In this document: positions 10,231 through 18,357 of the stretch, in pieces | Layout: every line of letters starts with the position of its first letter | Numbering within the stretch: position 1 is the first letter of the stretch | Source of the DNA: Rhizomicrobium sp. | GTDB taxonomy: Bacteria > Pseudomonadota > Alphaproteobacteria > Micropepsales > Micropepsaceae | Length of the DNA: 44,280 nucleotides | Reading direction: 5' to 3' | NCBI GenBank assembly: GCA_031291635.1 | Contig: JARLIR010000103.1 | Location: 1 to 44,280 of the forward strand | The notes under the pieces: generated by a model | What the model saw: only the letters and a program-made list of their open reading frames with translations | What the model was told of the DNA's origin: nothing | The model's database searches: none | Made by a program: the position numbers and the translations under genes

Positions 10231-10656
10231 TTAGGAACTCCGCAAGATTTCCTGGCCCGTTTTCGGATCGACCAGGGTGACGTTTTCCGCAGCCTGAATG
10301 CGCCAGACGCCGTCCTTGCGCGTTACCACAGCGAGGATCAGCGTATCCACTTGGTGCGGGCCGGCGGGATGGGCGACGCCTGTCGTCAGTCGCGTCCAAA
10401 AATGCAAGATGGCCGCATCATCGCTGATGCTATCGACATCGGGCGGATCAATCTTCAGCGTGGAATCGCGATAGACCGTTTCGTGGATGAAGCGATGCCC
10501 CGCGATGATCGGTTCTGCGCCGCGCCAGTAGGTGGCGAAGCGATTCACAAAGCTGGCATCGTCATGAAAGAGCCGGCCAAAAGCCTCCATGTCATGGGCG
10601 TTCCAGGCCGCCTCGAAGAGTGGCGGAATCGATGCAGGACCGCGTTGCGCCTCCAT
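10231..10656 (-). CDS. SnoaL/DUF4440-like NTF2-fold protein (SgcJ type)
   Basis: 141 residues with the cone-shaped NTF2/SnoaL fold pattern: N-terminal helix IPPLFEAAWNAHDMEAFGRLFHDDASFVNRFATYWRG in outline (helix, then the D-x-x-F-x-N strand), a mid-protein FIHETVYRDSTLKI strand, and a C-terminal VTRKDGVWRI-x-AAENVTL strand. This matches the SgcJ/EcaC-type DUF4440 proteins, many of which have no known reaction. Its ATG shares one base with the sucD stop (TGATG), so it is coupled to sucD. No cofactor motif is visible. A role tied to succinyl-CoA synthetase is not known; co-expression is the only direct inference. Confidence 0.75.
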   Translation of the reverse strand: MEAQRGPASIPPLFEAAWNAHDMEAFGRLFHDDASFVNRFATYWRGAEPIIAGHRFIHETVYRDSTLKIDPPDVDSISDDAAILHFWTRLTTGVAHPAGPHQVDTLILAVVTRKDGVWRIQAAENVTLVDPKTGQEILRSS

Positions 10657-11534
10657 CAGTTGCCCTTGAGCAATTCGACCAAAGTGGTCCCAAGCGCGGC
10701 GGGATTAGGCGAGACGCGGATACCAGCCGCTTCCATCGCCGCGATCTTGGAGGCCGCATCGCCCTTGCCGCCCGAGATGATGGCACCGGCGTGGCCCATG
10801 CGACGGCCCGGAGGCGCGGTGACACCCGCGATGAAGCCAACCATGGGCTTTTTGACATTGGAATGCAGGATGAAGTCGGCCGCGTCTTCTTCCGCCGAAC
10901 CGCCGATTTCGCCGATCATGACAATGCTCAGGGTTTCGGGATCGGCCAGCAGCATCTCCAAGACTTCGATGTGCTCGGTGCCTTTGACGGGGTCACCGCC
11001 AATGCCGACACAAGTCGATTGGCCAAGGCCGACCGCCGTCGTCTGTGCCACGGCTTCGTAGGTCAGTGTGCCGGATCGTGAAACGATGCCGACCGAACCG
11101 CGGCGATGAATATGCCCTGGCATGATGCCGATTTTGCATTCGCCAGGCGTGATCACACCCGGACAATTGGGGCCGATCAGGCGCGACTTGGAACCCGCCA
11201 GCACGCGCTTGACCTTGACCATGTCCAGCACCGGGATGCCTTCGGTGATGCAAACGATCAGCGGAATTTCCGCATCAATCGCTTCCAGGATGGCATCGGC
11301 GGCAAACGGCGGCGGCACATAAATCACTGAGGCGTCAGCGCCGGTGGCTTCTCTGGCCTGCACCACGGTGTCGAACACCGGCAAGCCCAAATGGGTTGAG
11401 CCGCCTTTGCCCGGCGTGGTGCCACCGACCATTTTGGTGCCGTAAGCAATCGCCTGCTCGGAATGGAAGGTGCCCTGATTGCCGGTGAAGCCCTGGCAAA
11501 TGACCTTGGTGTGCTTATCGACGAGAATGGACAT
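10656..11534 (-). CDS. sucD: Succinyl-CoA synthetase alpha subunit
   Basis: 292 residues, full length for the ADP/GDP-forming ligase alpha subunit. The CoA-binding Rossmann domain begins [21 protein letters not shown], and the phosphohistidine is H248 in [14 protein letters not shown], just after PPGRRM. It forms succinate and ATP/GTP from succinyl-CoA together with SucC. The beta-subunit gene lies upstream on the same strand but a secreted-protein gene (11557-12120) separates them, which is unusual as sucC and sucD normally touch. The stop overlaps the start of the DUF4440-like gene. Confidence 0.97.
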   Translation of the reverse strand: MSILVDKHTKVICQGFTGNQGTFHSEQAIAYGTKMVGGTTPGKGGSTHLGLPVFDTVVQAREATGADASVIYVPPPFAADAILEAIDAEIPLIVCITEGIPVLDMVKVKRVLAGSKSRLIGPNCPGVITPGECKIGIMPGHIHRRGSVGIVSRSGTLTYEAVAQTTAVGLGQSTCVGIGGDPVKGTEHIEVLEMLLADPETLSIVMIGEIGGSAEEDAADFILHSNVKKPMVGFIAGVTAPPGRRMGHAGAIISGGKGDAASKIAAMEAAGIRVSPNPAALGTTLVELLKGN

Positions 11535-11556
11535 GCGCGGTGGGCTCCGATGTGGA

Positions 11557-12120
11557 CTAAGGAGAGGCCTTGACGAGGGTCTGAGACTGAGTCGCGAACA
11601 TGATCATCGCGATTTTTTCGGTGTTATGGGTGACGATCACATTGAAGTTGTGCACTTCGACGGCCGCTTTGACGTCGGTGACGGCAAGCCTGATGTGCTT
11701 GCCTGCCTCTTCGCGCCAAAAGAAAAGACCGTTGCCCGAATCACCAAACTTCTCGACGCTAGAAATCTCGGCCGCGGCCGGATTGAAACCGTCGGCAGAG
11801 GGCGGCGCCGCGCCCACGCCACAAATCTGCAAATCTTCACCAGGCATCGCCATCGGCTTACCGTGGCCAACGATCAGAAATAGAATGGCGTCTTTGCCGG
11901 AGCGCATGCGAGCGTCGGGGTCTTTGAATTCGCCAGCAGGAAACTTGTCCATCATGGCTTTGGGTATTGGCATCCAGCCGGCCTTGTCGGCAGCGGCCAG
12001 CGCCAAGGCGCGGTCTGCCCTTGTCGCCATGCAAAACTGCTGAAATTCGTCCACGCCAACCTGCGCTTTCGCACTCGTGCACAACACTGCCGCCATCGCT
12101 GCGGCCAACACCAAACGCAT
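11557..12120 (-). CDS. Secreted protein of unknown function between sucC and sucD
   Basis: 187 residues starting with a clear signal peptide ([19 protein letters not shown], cleavage likely at AKA-Q). The mature part has two cysteines (one in [11 protein letters not shown], one in LQICGVGA), so a periplasmic disulfide is possible, and a beta-rich C-terminal half containing [19 protein letters not shown] do not recognise a named domain. The gene lies 22 bases upstream of sucD and 91 bases after sucC on the same strand, so it would be transcribed with them. Nothing in it points to TCA metabolism. A long antisense reading frame over sucC runs into this region but is a codon shadow. Confidence 0.7.
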   Translation of the reverse strand: MRLVLAAAMAAVLCTSAKAQVGVDEFQQFCMATRADRALALAAADKAGWMPIPKAMMDKFPAGEFKDPDARMRSGKDAILFLIVGHGKPMAMPGEDLQICGVGAAPPSADGFNPAAAEISSVEKFGDSGNGLFFWREEAGKHIRLAVTDVKAAVEVHNFNVIVTHNTEKIAMIMFATQSQTLVKASP

Positions 12121-12211
12121 CTCATTCCCCCTCGCTGTGACGCCAGCCTTCCTTGGCCGGCAACTTCACCTTACCCGATCTCAACCTGAGATCGAAGCGT
12201 GGCTCCGAGGA

Positions 12212-13381
12212 TTAGGCTCTATTTGCCACCGCTTTGACGATCTTCTCGGCGCCATCCGCGAGGTTGTCGCCAGAGATAATGGGCAGACCGGATTCAGCGA
12301 GGATTTTCTTGCCGAGTTCGACATTGGTGCCTTCGAGACGCACCACCAGCGGCACAGAGAGATGAACCTCCCGCGCGGCAGCAACGATGCCTTCCGCGAT
12401 GATGTCACATTTCATAATACCGCCGAAGATGTTGACCAAAATGCCCTTCACATTGGCATCGGACAGAATGATCTTGAACGCCGCCGTCACCTTTTCCTTG
12501 GTAGCGCCGCCGCCGACATCGAGGAAGTTTGCCGGCTCAGCGCCAAACAGCTTGATGATGTCCATCGTCGCCATGGCAAGGCCGGCGCCGTTGACCATAC
12601 AGCCAATCGTGCCGTCGAGCTTGATATAAGACAGATCGTAACGCGAGGCTTCGATTTCGGTCGGCTCTTCTTCGCCGAAGTCGCGCAACTCTTGAATGTC
12701 TTTGTGACGGTAAAGGGCGTTGTCGTCGAAATTGATCTTGGCATCGAGGCAGACGAGCTTGCCGTCTTTGGTGACGACGAGCGGATTGATTTCCAGCAGC
12801 GCCATATCCTTGGCGACGAAGGCATCATAGATGGACTTGACCAACGCCACGCAAGGCTTGATCTGCGCCGCGGTGAGTTTCAGGGCGGTGGCAATCTCTA
12901 CGCCGAGATAAGAGGAATAACCTGCGGCGGGATCGACGGTGAAAGTGTGGATCTTCTCCGGCGTGTTGTGCGCCACCTCTTCGATGTCCATGCCGCCTTC
13001 GGTGGAGACAATGAAAGAAATCCGCGCCGTGGTGCGATCCACCACAACAGAGAGATAAAGTTCGCGCTCAATGGCCGAGCCATCTTCGACATAAAGCCGT
13101 TTGACTTCGCGCCCGGCCGGGCCGGTTTGGTGGGTAACAAGCGTCATGCCCAGCATGCGGCGGGCTTCGGTCTCGACGGCCTCGATAGATTTGACCACCT
13201 TGACACCGCCGCCCTTGCCTCTGCCACCGGCGTGGATCTGGGCTTTGACCACCCAGACCGGACCGGGAAGCGCTTTGGCGGCGGTCACAGCGTCTTCGAC
13301 ACTGAACGCAGCTTTCCCTTGGGGAACTGGAGCGCCGAAGCTGTGCAGGATTTCTTTAGCCTGATATTCGTGGATGTTCAT
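12212..13381 (-). CDS. sucC: Succinyl-CoA synthetase beta subunit
   Basis: 389 residues from the ATG at 13381, preceded by AAGGGA. The start [20 protein letters not shown] is the standard N-terminus of the ATP-grasp domain; the longer reading frame upstream is not family-like. ATP-grasp features include [16 protein letters not shown] near residue 45, and the C-terminal CoA-ligase domain has the conserved [13 protein letters not shown] and [11 protein letters not shown] stretches, with [10 protein letters not shown] close behind. It supplies the nucleotide-binding half of the SucCD complex. It is the promoter-proximal suc gene here; a GT87-like gene lies 82 bases upstream on the same strand. 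Confidence 0.97.
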   Translation of the reverse strand: MNIHEYQAKEILHSFGAPVPQGKAAFSVEDAVTAAKALPGPVWVVKAQIHAGGRGKGGGVKVVKSIEAVETEARRMLGMTLVTHQTGPAGREVKRLYVEDGSAIERELYLSVVVDRTTARISFIVSTEGGMDIEEVAHNTPEKIHTFTVDPAAGYSSYLGVEIATALKLTAAQIKPCVALVKSIYDAFVAKDMALLEINPLVVTKDGKLVCLDAKINFDDNALYRHKDIQELRDFGEEEPTEIEASRYDLSYIKLDGTIGCMVNGAGLAMATMDIIKLFGAEPANFLDVGGGATKEKVTAAFKIILSDANVKGILVNIFGGIMKCDIIAEGIVAAAREVHLSVPLVVRLEGTNVELGKKILAESGLPIISGDNLADGAEKIVKAVANRA

Positions 13382-13463
13382 GGAAGTCCCTTGGCAATGC
13401 CGCGCGCGGAAACGCCGCGACACAATAGCAGCACGATTACGCAGCGCAACAATTTGGAGCGAT

Positions 13464-14669
13464 TCAAAAAGCGGATCGTGCTCGCCGCAGCAGTAACAAG
13501 AGCGCGACGAGCATGAGGAGAGGGGCCACGGCCAGATGCGTAACGCTCGCAAGCGGACGGGCCAGGATCGGGACACACCAGAGCGCCGCCAGAAGAAGAT
13601 GTTCGCCCGCGCGGAAGCCGCGCGCGCGCCCTTCAACCGCCATGAGGAGGATTACCGGAGCCAGTAAAACCAGGTCGTAATCGAGGCTATAGGGCGTTGA
13701 CAGCGTTGTCGCCAAACACAGCGCGGCACCCTTGAGCATCGCTGAAGCCGGGCTGCGCCACACCATGACCAGCGCTGTCAGAGCGGTGATCGTGACGACA
13801 AATTGCGCCCCATAAGCGGCGCGGAGCGGAGCCCCCAACAAGCGCAGGGCGGCAAAAGCACTCTGAATTTTCTCAAAGCCCGTACCTCCCGCTTCGAGGA
13901 CCACGGTTTGGCTCAAATGCAGAGAAGCAAAAAAGGCGGGCCAGATCGCTGCGCCGAAGGACAGTGTCGCCAAAGCACAGAGCAAGAGAATCATAACAGC
14001 TGCGGTGCCCAGCGCCTTCCACTGCCGCCCTGCAACTAGGGCAAAGGGCAGCGCTGCCGCGAACTGAGGCTTGTAAGCCAGCAAGCCAAAGACAAGCCCC
14101 GCCAGCAGCGGTCGCGGTTTGAGCAGGGCAAGACCGCCTGCGACGATCGCCGTGGTCAGAAAACCATTCTGGCCATGGGTGAGATTGACGAACACCGCAG
14201 GGAAAGCCAGCACCAGGGCCAGCCACAGGGGATCGCGCGCCAACGCGGGCGCCGGACTCGCTTTGGTTAGCGCGCGTAAGGCAAGTGCGTAAAACAGCAG
14301 CGTCAGCCCCTGCCAGAGCAGCAGAGCGGGAATATAGGGCAGCTGCGCCAAGGCCTCGGCGGCCACCAGAAAGAACGGCGGATAATGCCAGCCATAAAAT
14401 GGCGTCGTCTTGCCGAATATCGCTTGCTCTTTTTGATAGTGACGGGGCCAATCGTAAGCCGCAGCCGCGTGACCCTCGCCCGCCAAAGCACCGGCAGCAT
14501 AGACATCGGAAAAATCGGTGCCCAAGGGACGGCCACGATAGTCGTTGAGGCCATGGGCCGTGATATCGAGCCAGACGATGGCAATCAGCATCGCCGCGAG
14601 AAGGGCGAGCGACCACAGCCGCACGCGCTCGCGCGTCAGAAATCCGCCTTCCCACAACAACGCCCGCAC
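13464..14669 (-). CDS. GT87/DUF2029-like membrane glycosyltransferase
   Basis: 401 residues with about ten transmembrane helices. The first periplasmic loop carries the acidic [10 protein letters not shown] segment (family position of the GT-C catalytic Asp) followed by [15 protein letters not shown] and [20 protein letters not shown], which are characteristic of DUF2029/GT87 polyprenyl-phosphate-mannose mannosyltransferases. The C-terminal part has the family's [15 protein letters not shown] stretch. GTG start with GAGGG 7 bases ahead. It should act in the inner membrane on a lipid-linked sugar donor; acceptor unknown. It follows the membrane protein gene at 14744-15280 on the same strand (74-base gap) and precedes sucC. 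Confidence 0.82.
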   Translation of the reverse strand: MRALLWEGGFLTRERVRLWSLALLAAMLIAIVWLDITAHGLNDYRGRPLGTDFSDVYAAGALAGEGHAAAAYDWPRHYQKEQAIFGKTTPFYGWHYPPFFLVAAEALAQLPYIPALLLWQGLTLLFYALALRALTKASPAPALARDPLWLALVLAFPAVFVNLTHGQNGFLTTAIVAGGLALLKPRPLLAGLVFGLLAYKPQFAAALPFALVAGRQWKALGTAAVMILLLCALATLSFGAAIWPAFFASLHLSQTVVLEAGGTGFEKIQSAFAALRLLGAPLRAAYGAQFVVTITALTALVMVWRSPASAMLKGAALCLATTLSTPYSLDYDLVLLAPVILLMAVEGRARGFRAGEHLLLAALWCVPILARPLASVTHLAVAPLLMLVALLLLLRRARSAF

Positions 14670-14743
14670 GGCTAGCCCTCGGAGTGATGCGGCAGTGTGC
14701 GGCAGACAGCTTTAAGGAACGCTTGCTGCCGCATCCGGCTTGG

Positions 14744-15280
14744 TCAATTGCGGCGCCGCTTTACAAAATGGCCAAGCACAGCGGCCAGCGTGAGGAGAAC
14801 ACCTACCGCAATTCCCAGCCACTTGCCGGCGGTGGCTTCCAGAGCGAAGGAAGCCAGAAGATTGCTCGGCGATTGGTTCAGCATCGAGAGCGACAATGCA
14901 TTCTCGATGGCATCACACAGAGCCGCGCCAATGGGAAAGAGCGTCAGACGGCTCAGCAGCGCCCGCAAGCTGCCACGCGCCGGGGCGAAGCGGTCGATCG
15001 CCGCCAGGGAACCGAAGAACAGGGCCGCGCCATAGAGCGGCATGAAAAGGTAATCGAGGCCCAGGATAAAGCCAGCCAGGGCCGCTTTGGGCTGGCTCAA
15101 CCAGTGATCGATGATCACCCGCAAACCGTAGCCCGTGCTCACGAACTGCAAATCAGCGGTGGCGAAGCCCGTACGCGCCTTGAGCACACTCTCCAAAATG
15201 AGCATAACGATCAGCATCAGGACGGCGCCCGCGCTCGTCCACGCCCAATAAGCATTCAGGGATTTTCTGCTAAGCTGCAT
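14744..15280 (-). CDS. Polytopic membrane protein of unknown function
   Basis: 178 residues from the ATG at 15280, which follows GGAGGG at 9 bases. Four hydrophobic segments are visible: near the N-terminus (WTSAGAVLMLIVMLILES), around LAGFILGLDYLFMPLYGAALFFG, around LTLFPIGAALCDAIENALSL, and the C-terminal KWLGIAVGVLLTLAAVLGHFV, ending in KRRRN. The DYLF-x-x-LYG and CDAIENAL motifs occur in small uncharacterised membrane proteins of proteobacteria, but I cannot name a function. Its start is only 25 bases from that of the divergent phosphatase gene, so the two 5' ends share a very short promoter region. Confidence 0.75.
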   Translation of the reverse strand: MQLSRKSLNAYWAWTSAGAVLMLIVMLILESVLKARTGFATADLQFVSTGYGLRVIIDHWLSQPKAALAGFILGLDYLFMPLYGAALFFGSLAAIDRFAPARGSLRALLSRLTLFPIGAALCDAIENALSLSMLNQSPSNLLASFALEATAGKWLGIAVGVLLTLAAVLGHFVKRRRN

Positions 15281-15305
15281 GACGATTTCCCTCCGGCACA
15301 GGTCT

Positions 15306-15926
15306 ATGCGCACGTTTCTTGATCGCTTGTACAACTTTCATTGGCTTTGCGAAGGCGACGCGGCACGTTCGTCGCAGGCTTTTTTCGGCGGGTTGGAGCT
15401 TTTGCTGCGCCGCCACGGTCTCAAAGCTATCGTCAATCTGCGCGGCGAGAACGCCGATCTGTCCTGGTGGCGCTACGAGCGCGCGGTTTGCGCCCGCCTC
15501 GGGGCCCGGCACATCGACGCCATGATGGATTCGCGCCATCTTCCGACCCGCGCCATGCTGACGACGCTGTTGGACGCCTTCGAGACTGCACCACGGCCGT
15601 TCTTGCTCAAATGCTCAGGCGGCCATGACCGCACAGCTTTAGCAGCGGCGCTCTTTATCATTGCGCGTGATGGCTGGAGAGCGCTGGAAAGCGCCGAGCA
15701 ACAGTTCGATGCGGCGATCTATGGTCATAAACCCAAGCGGTATCAGCATTGGCTGAAACCCTTCCTGCGGTTCGCGGCCGAAGATGCCAAAGGCGTGAAG
15801 CTCAGCGATTGGATTCGCGATTGCTACGATCCGAACCTGTTTGCGGCTTGGCTTGAGGACCACGACCTCAACGAAAGCCACAAAGGCATCTTCACAAAAC
15901 CAACGCGCAGTCCGTTTCAACTTTAG
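15306..15926 (+). CDS. Dual-specificity/tyrosine phosphatase-like protein
   Basis: 206 residues. The active-site loop is LLKCSGGHDRTALAAALF: C103-S-G-G-H-D-R109-T is a complete CX5R(S/T) signature of cysteine-based phosphatases. Upstream, GLKAIVNLRGENADLSWWRYERA matches the strand-loop of bacterial DSP-like proteins, and D71 or D75 in HIDAMMDSRHLP could be the general acid. The ATG at 15306 (AGGT upstream) is preferred to the 9-residue longer reading that overlaps the divergent gene. Substrate may be phosphoprotein, phospholipid or nucleotide; the sequence does not decide. The C-terminal 80 residues beyond the loop are helical and basic-rich. It converges on the candidate small RNA. Confidence 0.82.
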   Translation: MRTFLDRLYNFHWLCEGDAARSSQAFFGGLELLLRRHGLKAIVNLRGENADLSWWRYERAVCARLGARHIDAMMDSRHLPTRAMLTTLLDAFETAPRPFLLKCSGGHDRTALAAALFIIARDGWRALESAEQQFDAAIYGHKPKRYQHWLKPFLRFAAEDAKGVKLSDWIRDCYDPNLFAAWLEDHDLNESHKGIFTKPTRSPFQL

Positions 15927-15940
15927 AAATTCCACTCTGT

Positions 15941-15979
15941 AGAAAAACAGACGCCCGGCTGGGGGGCCAACCGGGCGTC
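15941..15979 (-). terminator. Intrinsic terminator of the candidate small RNA
   Basis: Perfect 9-bp arms GACGCCCGG (15950-15958) and CCGGGCGTC (15971-15979), extended inward past one mismatch by TGG/CCA, followed on the minus strand by TGTTTTTCT (15941-15949). The T-tract is on the minus side only, so it chiefly ends minus-strand transcription; the stem may also stop the phosphatase mRNA coming from the other side. Confidence 0.8.
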
Positions 15980-16089
15980 GTTTGCGCCGTTACGCGCGAG
16001 TGCCGGGAGGGGATGACCGACACTGCTTGTGAAGAGGTGTCCAGCTTGCGAGCGGGGGGCAGTGCGTGCCGGACGACGTCTCTTCACAA
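15941..16089 (-). ncRNA. Candidate small non-coding RNA (about 148 nt)
   Basis: No convincing gene occupies this convergent gap, yet the minus strand shows a full transcription unit: a promoter (16094-16122), a 10-bp perfect stem TTGTGAAGAG/CTCTTCACAA (16080-16089 with 16027-16036) closing a 43-base structured loop extended by GGAC/GTCC pairing, a linker, and an intrinsic terminator (15941-15979). The linker between stem and terminator would expose CCCCUCCC (complement of 16005-16012), and the first hairpin loop has CCCCCC (complement of 16054-16059): both are anti-Shine-Dalgarno-like, as in many alphaproteobacterial trans-acting small RNAs. A 45-codon plus-strand ORF (16013-16150) is the rival reading. 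The RNA is inferred from sequence alone. Confidence 0.55.
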
Positions 16090-16093
16090 CAAG

Positions 16094-16122
16094 AAGATAT
16101 GCAAATTGGCCACAGTTTTCAA
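16094..16122 (-). promoter_or_regulatory. Sigma-70-like promoter for the candidate small RNA
   Basis: On the minus strand TTGAAA (16117-16122, five of six to the -35 consensus) and TATCTT (16094-16099, four of six to -10) are separated by exactly 17 bases. The expected start, 6-8 bases further, falls at about 16086-16089, at the foot of the first stem of the RNA, which is what makes this match more than chance. Confidence 0.5.
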
Positions 16123-16159
16123 GTATTTTCTGTGCAGAGCATCTGTATAACAATTTATG

Positions 16160-16176
16160 AATGGACAGTGTCCATT
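16160..16176. promoter_or_regulatory. Perfect 17-bp operator-like palindrome
   Basis: AATGGACA-G-TGTCCATT: two perfect 8-bp arms around one central base, the geometry of a dimeric repressor site (several TetR-family operators have GGACA-N-TGTCC cores). It lies 38 bases upstream of the -35 of the small-RNA promoter and 17 bases beyond the stop of the MOSC gene. No regulator gene is beside it, so the protein is unknown. Confidence 0.5.
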
Positions 16177-16193
16177 ACGCCACGATGCCATAA

Positions 16194-16847
16194 TCAGCGG
16201 TTTACTGCGCCCAATCGCCGATCAACTTGATGTTGCCATGCCTCTGACAATGCAGGCGTCTGCTTAATTCGTTGCAACAATGCGCGATCAGCTGTTTTGG
16301 CGAAGACAGCACTGAAGGCTTCTTGGACTGAAGGCGCATCAGCGCGAACGATACGCGTGAGCGCACCTGTTGTTGGCGCAGTACCCTCTTTCACAACACG
16401 GAAATACCAACCACAGCGCCCCGAGAGTGTCATGGCCAGTGGAAGATCGGCTCTACCGGTGTAGATCGCGAGTTTAAAGCACGGTGCGCGCGGCTGGCAG
16501 ACTTCAACAATGACGTCGCCCCATGCAAAGCGGTCGCCGATATACACATTTGCTTCATCGAGATCGCCGAGCGTCAGATTCTCGCCAAACAAACCGGCAC
16601 GGCAAAGGAGTTGTTTTTCTTTTTCCCACCACGGCCAGTTGCGCGCAGGATAGGCATAGACGGCCTTGTCGACACCGCCATGGTTTTCGAGATCGGCTTG
16701 GCCATCGCCGTGAATGCCGGTAGCAGTGACGATGACCGTCTTGCTGATCACGGGCTGTTTGTCGAAGCCGGAGAGCACTGCTGCGCCATGCCATTTGCCG
16801 ATGATCTTGGGCATCCCGACATTGAGGGAAAGCAGCGTCGCCGTCAT
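16194..16847 (-). CDS. MOSC domain protein, YiiM type
   Basis: 217 residues. Residues about 30-165 form the MOSC fold: ATGIHGDGQADLENHGGVDKAVYAYPARNWPWW, read as the GDGQ-x-D-x-x-x-HGG-x-x-KAVY core, then FGENLTLGDLDE and the cysteine loop CQPRAPCFKLA that would hold the molybdenum-cofactor sulfur. The C-terminal 45 residues make the three-helix extension of YiiM-like proteins. In E. coli YiiM reduces 6-N-hydroxylaminopurine and similar N-hydroxylated compounds using Moco; the same detoxification role is inferred. Its ATG overlaps the upstream amidotransferase stop by four bases, placing it last in a lolA-amidotransferase-MOSC operon. Confidence 0.88.
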   Translation of the reverse strand: MTATLLSLNVGMPKIIGKWHGAAVLSGFDKQPVISKTVIVTATGIHGDGQADLENHGGVDKAVYAYPARNWPWWEKEKQLLCRAGLFGENLTLGDLDEANVYIGDRFAWGDVIVEVCQPRAPCFKLAIYTGRADLPLAMTLSGRCGWYFRVVKEGTAPTTGALTRIVRADAPSVQEAFSAVFAKTADRALLQRIKQTPALSEAWQHQVDRRLGAVNR

Positions 16848-17593
16848 GCCAGCCTCCGCTTAGCAAGGGCTGCAGCAAAGGCCTGCCAAATCGCGCGCGA
16901 GACGAGATCCTCGCTCCAGTGCCATTCGGGATGCCATTGCAGTCCAAGCAAGAAGCCCTTGGGCTCGATGAGCGAAACCGCTTCGATCTGACCGTCCGTG
17001 GCATGAGCTTCGACACGCAAAGACGGCGCTAAGCGATCGATGCCTTGGCCGTGCAGCGAATTGACGGTGAACCGCGTCTTACCTGTCAGCTCAGCCAGCA
17101 GGCCGCCAGGGGTCACGATCACGTCATGCGCCAGGCTCCATTGCACCTCGCGTGGGGCATTCGCCTTTTCACGATGATCAATACGGCCAGGCAGTTCCTG
17201 CACATGCTGATGCAGCGTGCCGCCCAGCGCGACGTTCAGTTCCTGCATGCCGCGGCAGACGCAAACCGTGGGCAGGCCCGCCGCCACGGCGGCCTTGATG
17301 AGCGGAATGCACAGCGCATCGCGGTCACGGTCTTCCCACTTGGGTTCTCGTGCGGGCGCTCCACCATAAAGCTCGGGATGCACATTGGAAGGCGAGCCGG
17401 TGAACAACAGTCCGTCCATGGCCGAGAGGATATCAGTGCAATCCAGCGGCGGATCGAGCACCGGGATCAAAAGCGGCAAGGCCTCGATGCCATCGCGCAC
17501 CACCGAGACGTATTGCTGCAAGACCAGATGAGCAGAGTCTTCCTCAATAACACGGCGGTCACAGACAAGGCCGACAACGGGACGCTGGTGCAT
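16844..17593 (-). CDS. Class I glutamine amidotransferase-like hydrolase (peptidase C26)
   Basis: 249 residues with the C26 triad: nucleophile C113 in VCVCRGMQELNVALGG, and the late GLQWHPEW motif supplying His and Glu. The FTGSPSNVHPELYG segment (64-77) is typical of gamma-glutamyl-gamma-aminobutyrate hydrolases such as PuuD. Members cleave gamma-glutamyl amides of putrescine breakdown products or polyglutamates. No other putrescine genes are here, so the exact substrate is open. The start lies 5 bases after the lolA stop, and the stop overlaps the MOSC gene, so all three are one transcript. Confidence 0.87.
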   Translation of the reverse strand: MHQRPVVGLVCDRRVIEEDSAHLVLQQYVSVVRDGIEALPLLIPVLDPPLDCTDILSAMDGLLFTGSPSNVHPELYGGAPAREPKWEDRDRDALCIPLIKAAVAAGLPTVCVCRGMQELNVALGGTLHQHVQELPGRIDHREKANAPREVQWSLAHDVIVTPGGLLAELTGKTRFTVNSLHGQGIDRLAPSLRVEAHATDGQIEAVSLIEPKGFLLGLQWHPEWHWSEDLVSRAIWQAFAAALAKRRLA

Positions 17594-17598
17594 GGCCG

Positions 17599-18246
17599 TC
17601 AGTTCCTTGACTTGGTACCAACCGCTGCTTTGGTCTCGCGCAGCACGAACAGCGCCTCGCTTATAGCTGTGCCGGATTGCAGGTTGCGCATCGCCACGGT
17701 GGTGGGCAGACCTTGATCATCGATAATCGTCCACTGCCGCAGTTCGAGTGGGCTATCGGAAAAGGTGATGATGATATTGGGCTTGAGGCGGTTCTTGGCG
17801 GTACGAGCCTCGACCACAATGGTGCCTGCGGTATGCTGCACGCTGAGGATGGCGCTGTTGTGCAAGAGATCGATCTTATCGCCCAAGATAAGGTCGAGTG
17901 GCGTGTCGGTCAGCGGGTAGCGGTCCACTGTTTTCATCTTGCTGTTGAAAACCGCCACGATGTGTCCGTCGGAGACGACCAGAAGCGGGCTCGGCGGTTG
18001 GTATTCGAAGCGCAAGCGGCCAGGCTTCAGAAGAAAGAAACGGCCCTGGTCGAGCTGACCACTGGGCCCGATCTGGCTGAAATCGCCTTCCAACGAGCGC
18101 AACCCGTTCAAATAGGTTCCGACCTTTGCGAGCGCCACGCGGCCTTCTTGGGAAAACTCGATTTGACGGGCAGGCGGCGCCTGACCAGCCCCTAAAGCAG
18201 CGGCGGTAACGGCAACCAGAACCAGAATTTTGGCGATGCGGCGCAT
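17599..18246 (-). CDS. lolA: LolA-family outer membrane lipoprotein carrier protein
   Basis: 215 residues from the ATG at 18246, which yields a clean signal peptide (MRRIAKILVLVAVTAAALG); the longer frame has no family-like start. The mature protein begins with a helix and the SLEGDFSQIGPSGQLDQGRFFLLKPGRLRFEY pattern, shortened here as LEGDF-x-Q, G-x-x-x-x-KPGR-x-RFEY, diagnostic of LolA (and DUF2092-like relatives), followed by alternating strands to VAMRNLQSGTAI. In the periplasm it ferries lipoproteins from LolCDE to the outer membrane. It is transcribed divergently from gpsA with a 111-base spacer and heads the operon with the C26 hydrolase. Confidence 0.85.
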   Translation of the reverse strand: MRRIAKILVLVAVTAAALGAGQAPPARQIEFSQEGRVALAKVGTYLNGLRSLEGDFSQIGPSGQLDQGRFFLLKPGRLRFEYQPPSPLLVVSDGHIVAVFNSKMKTVDRYPLTDTPLDLILGDKIDLLHNSAILSVQHTAGTIVVEARTAKNRLKPNIIITFSDSPLELRQWTIIDDQGLPTTVAMRNLQSGTAISEALFVLRETKAAVGTKSRN

Positions 18247-18357
18247 CCCTTGGTCATAGCCTTCGAAAGTGGCGGAAGGAAGAGGCAGGCGATAATCTGG
18301 TAGGGCAAAGCGCAGCCGCGGCGATAAACTGCCGCGACTCATCCTCAAGGATCCCCC

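Noticed and set aside
12077-13516. 479-codon plus-strand ORF antisense to sucC
   Set aside because: Shadow of a highly conserved gene; no start signal or motif.
15941-16089. Candidate RNA as 6S RNA or the SRP RNA
   Set aside because: The SRP tetraloop/GGUCAGGU-type core is absent, and the 6S open-complex shape (long rod with a central bubble) and usual zapA neighbourhood are not seen.
16013-16150. 45-codon plus-strand ORF with GGGAGGGG directly before its ATG
   Set aside because: The ribosome site is too close to the ATG and the product has no recognisable feature. The minus-strand RNA unit explains the stems and terminator better, but the ORF is kept as the rival reading.
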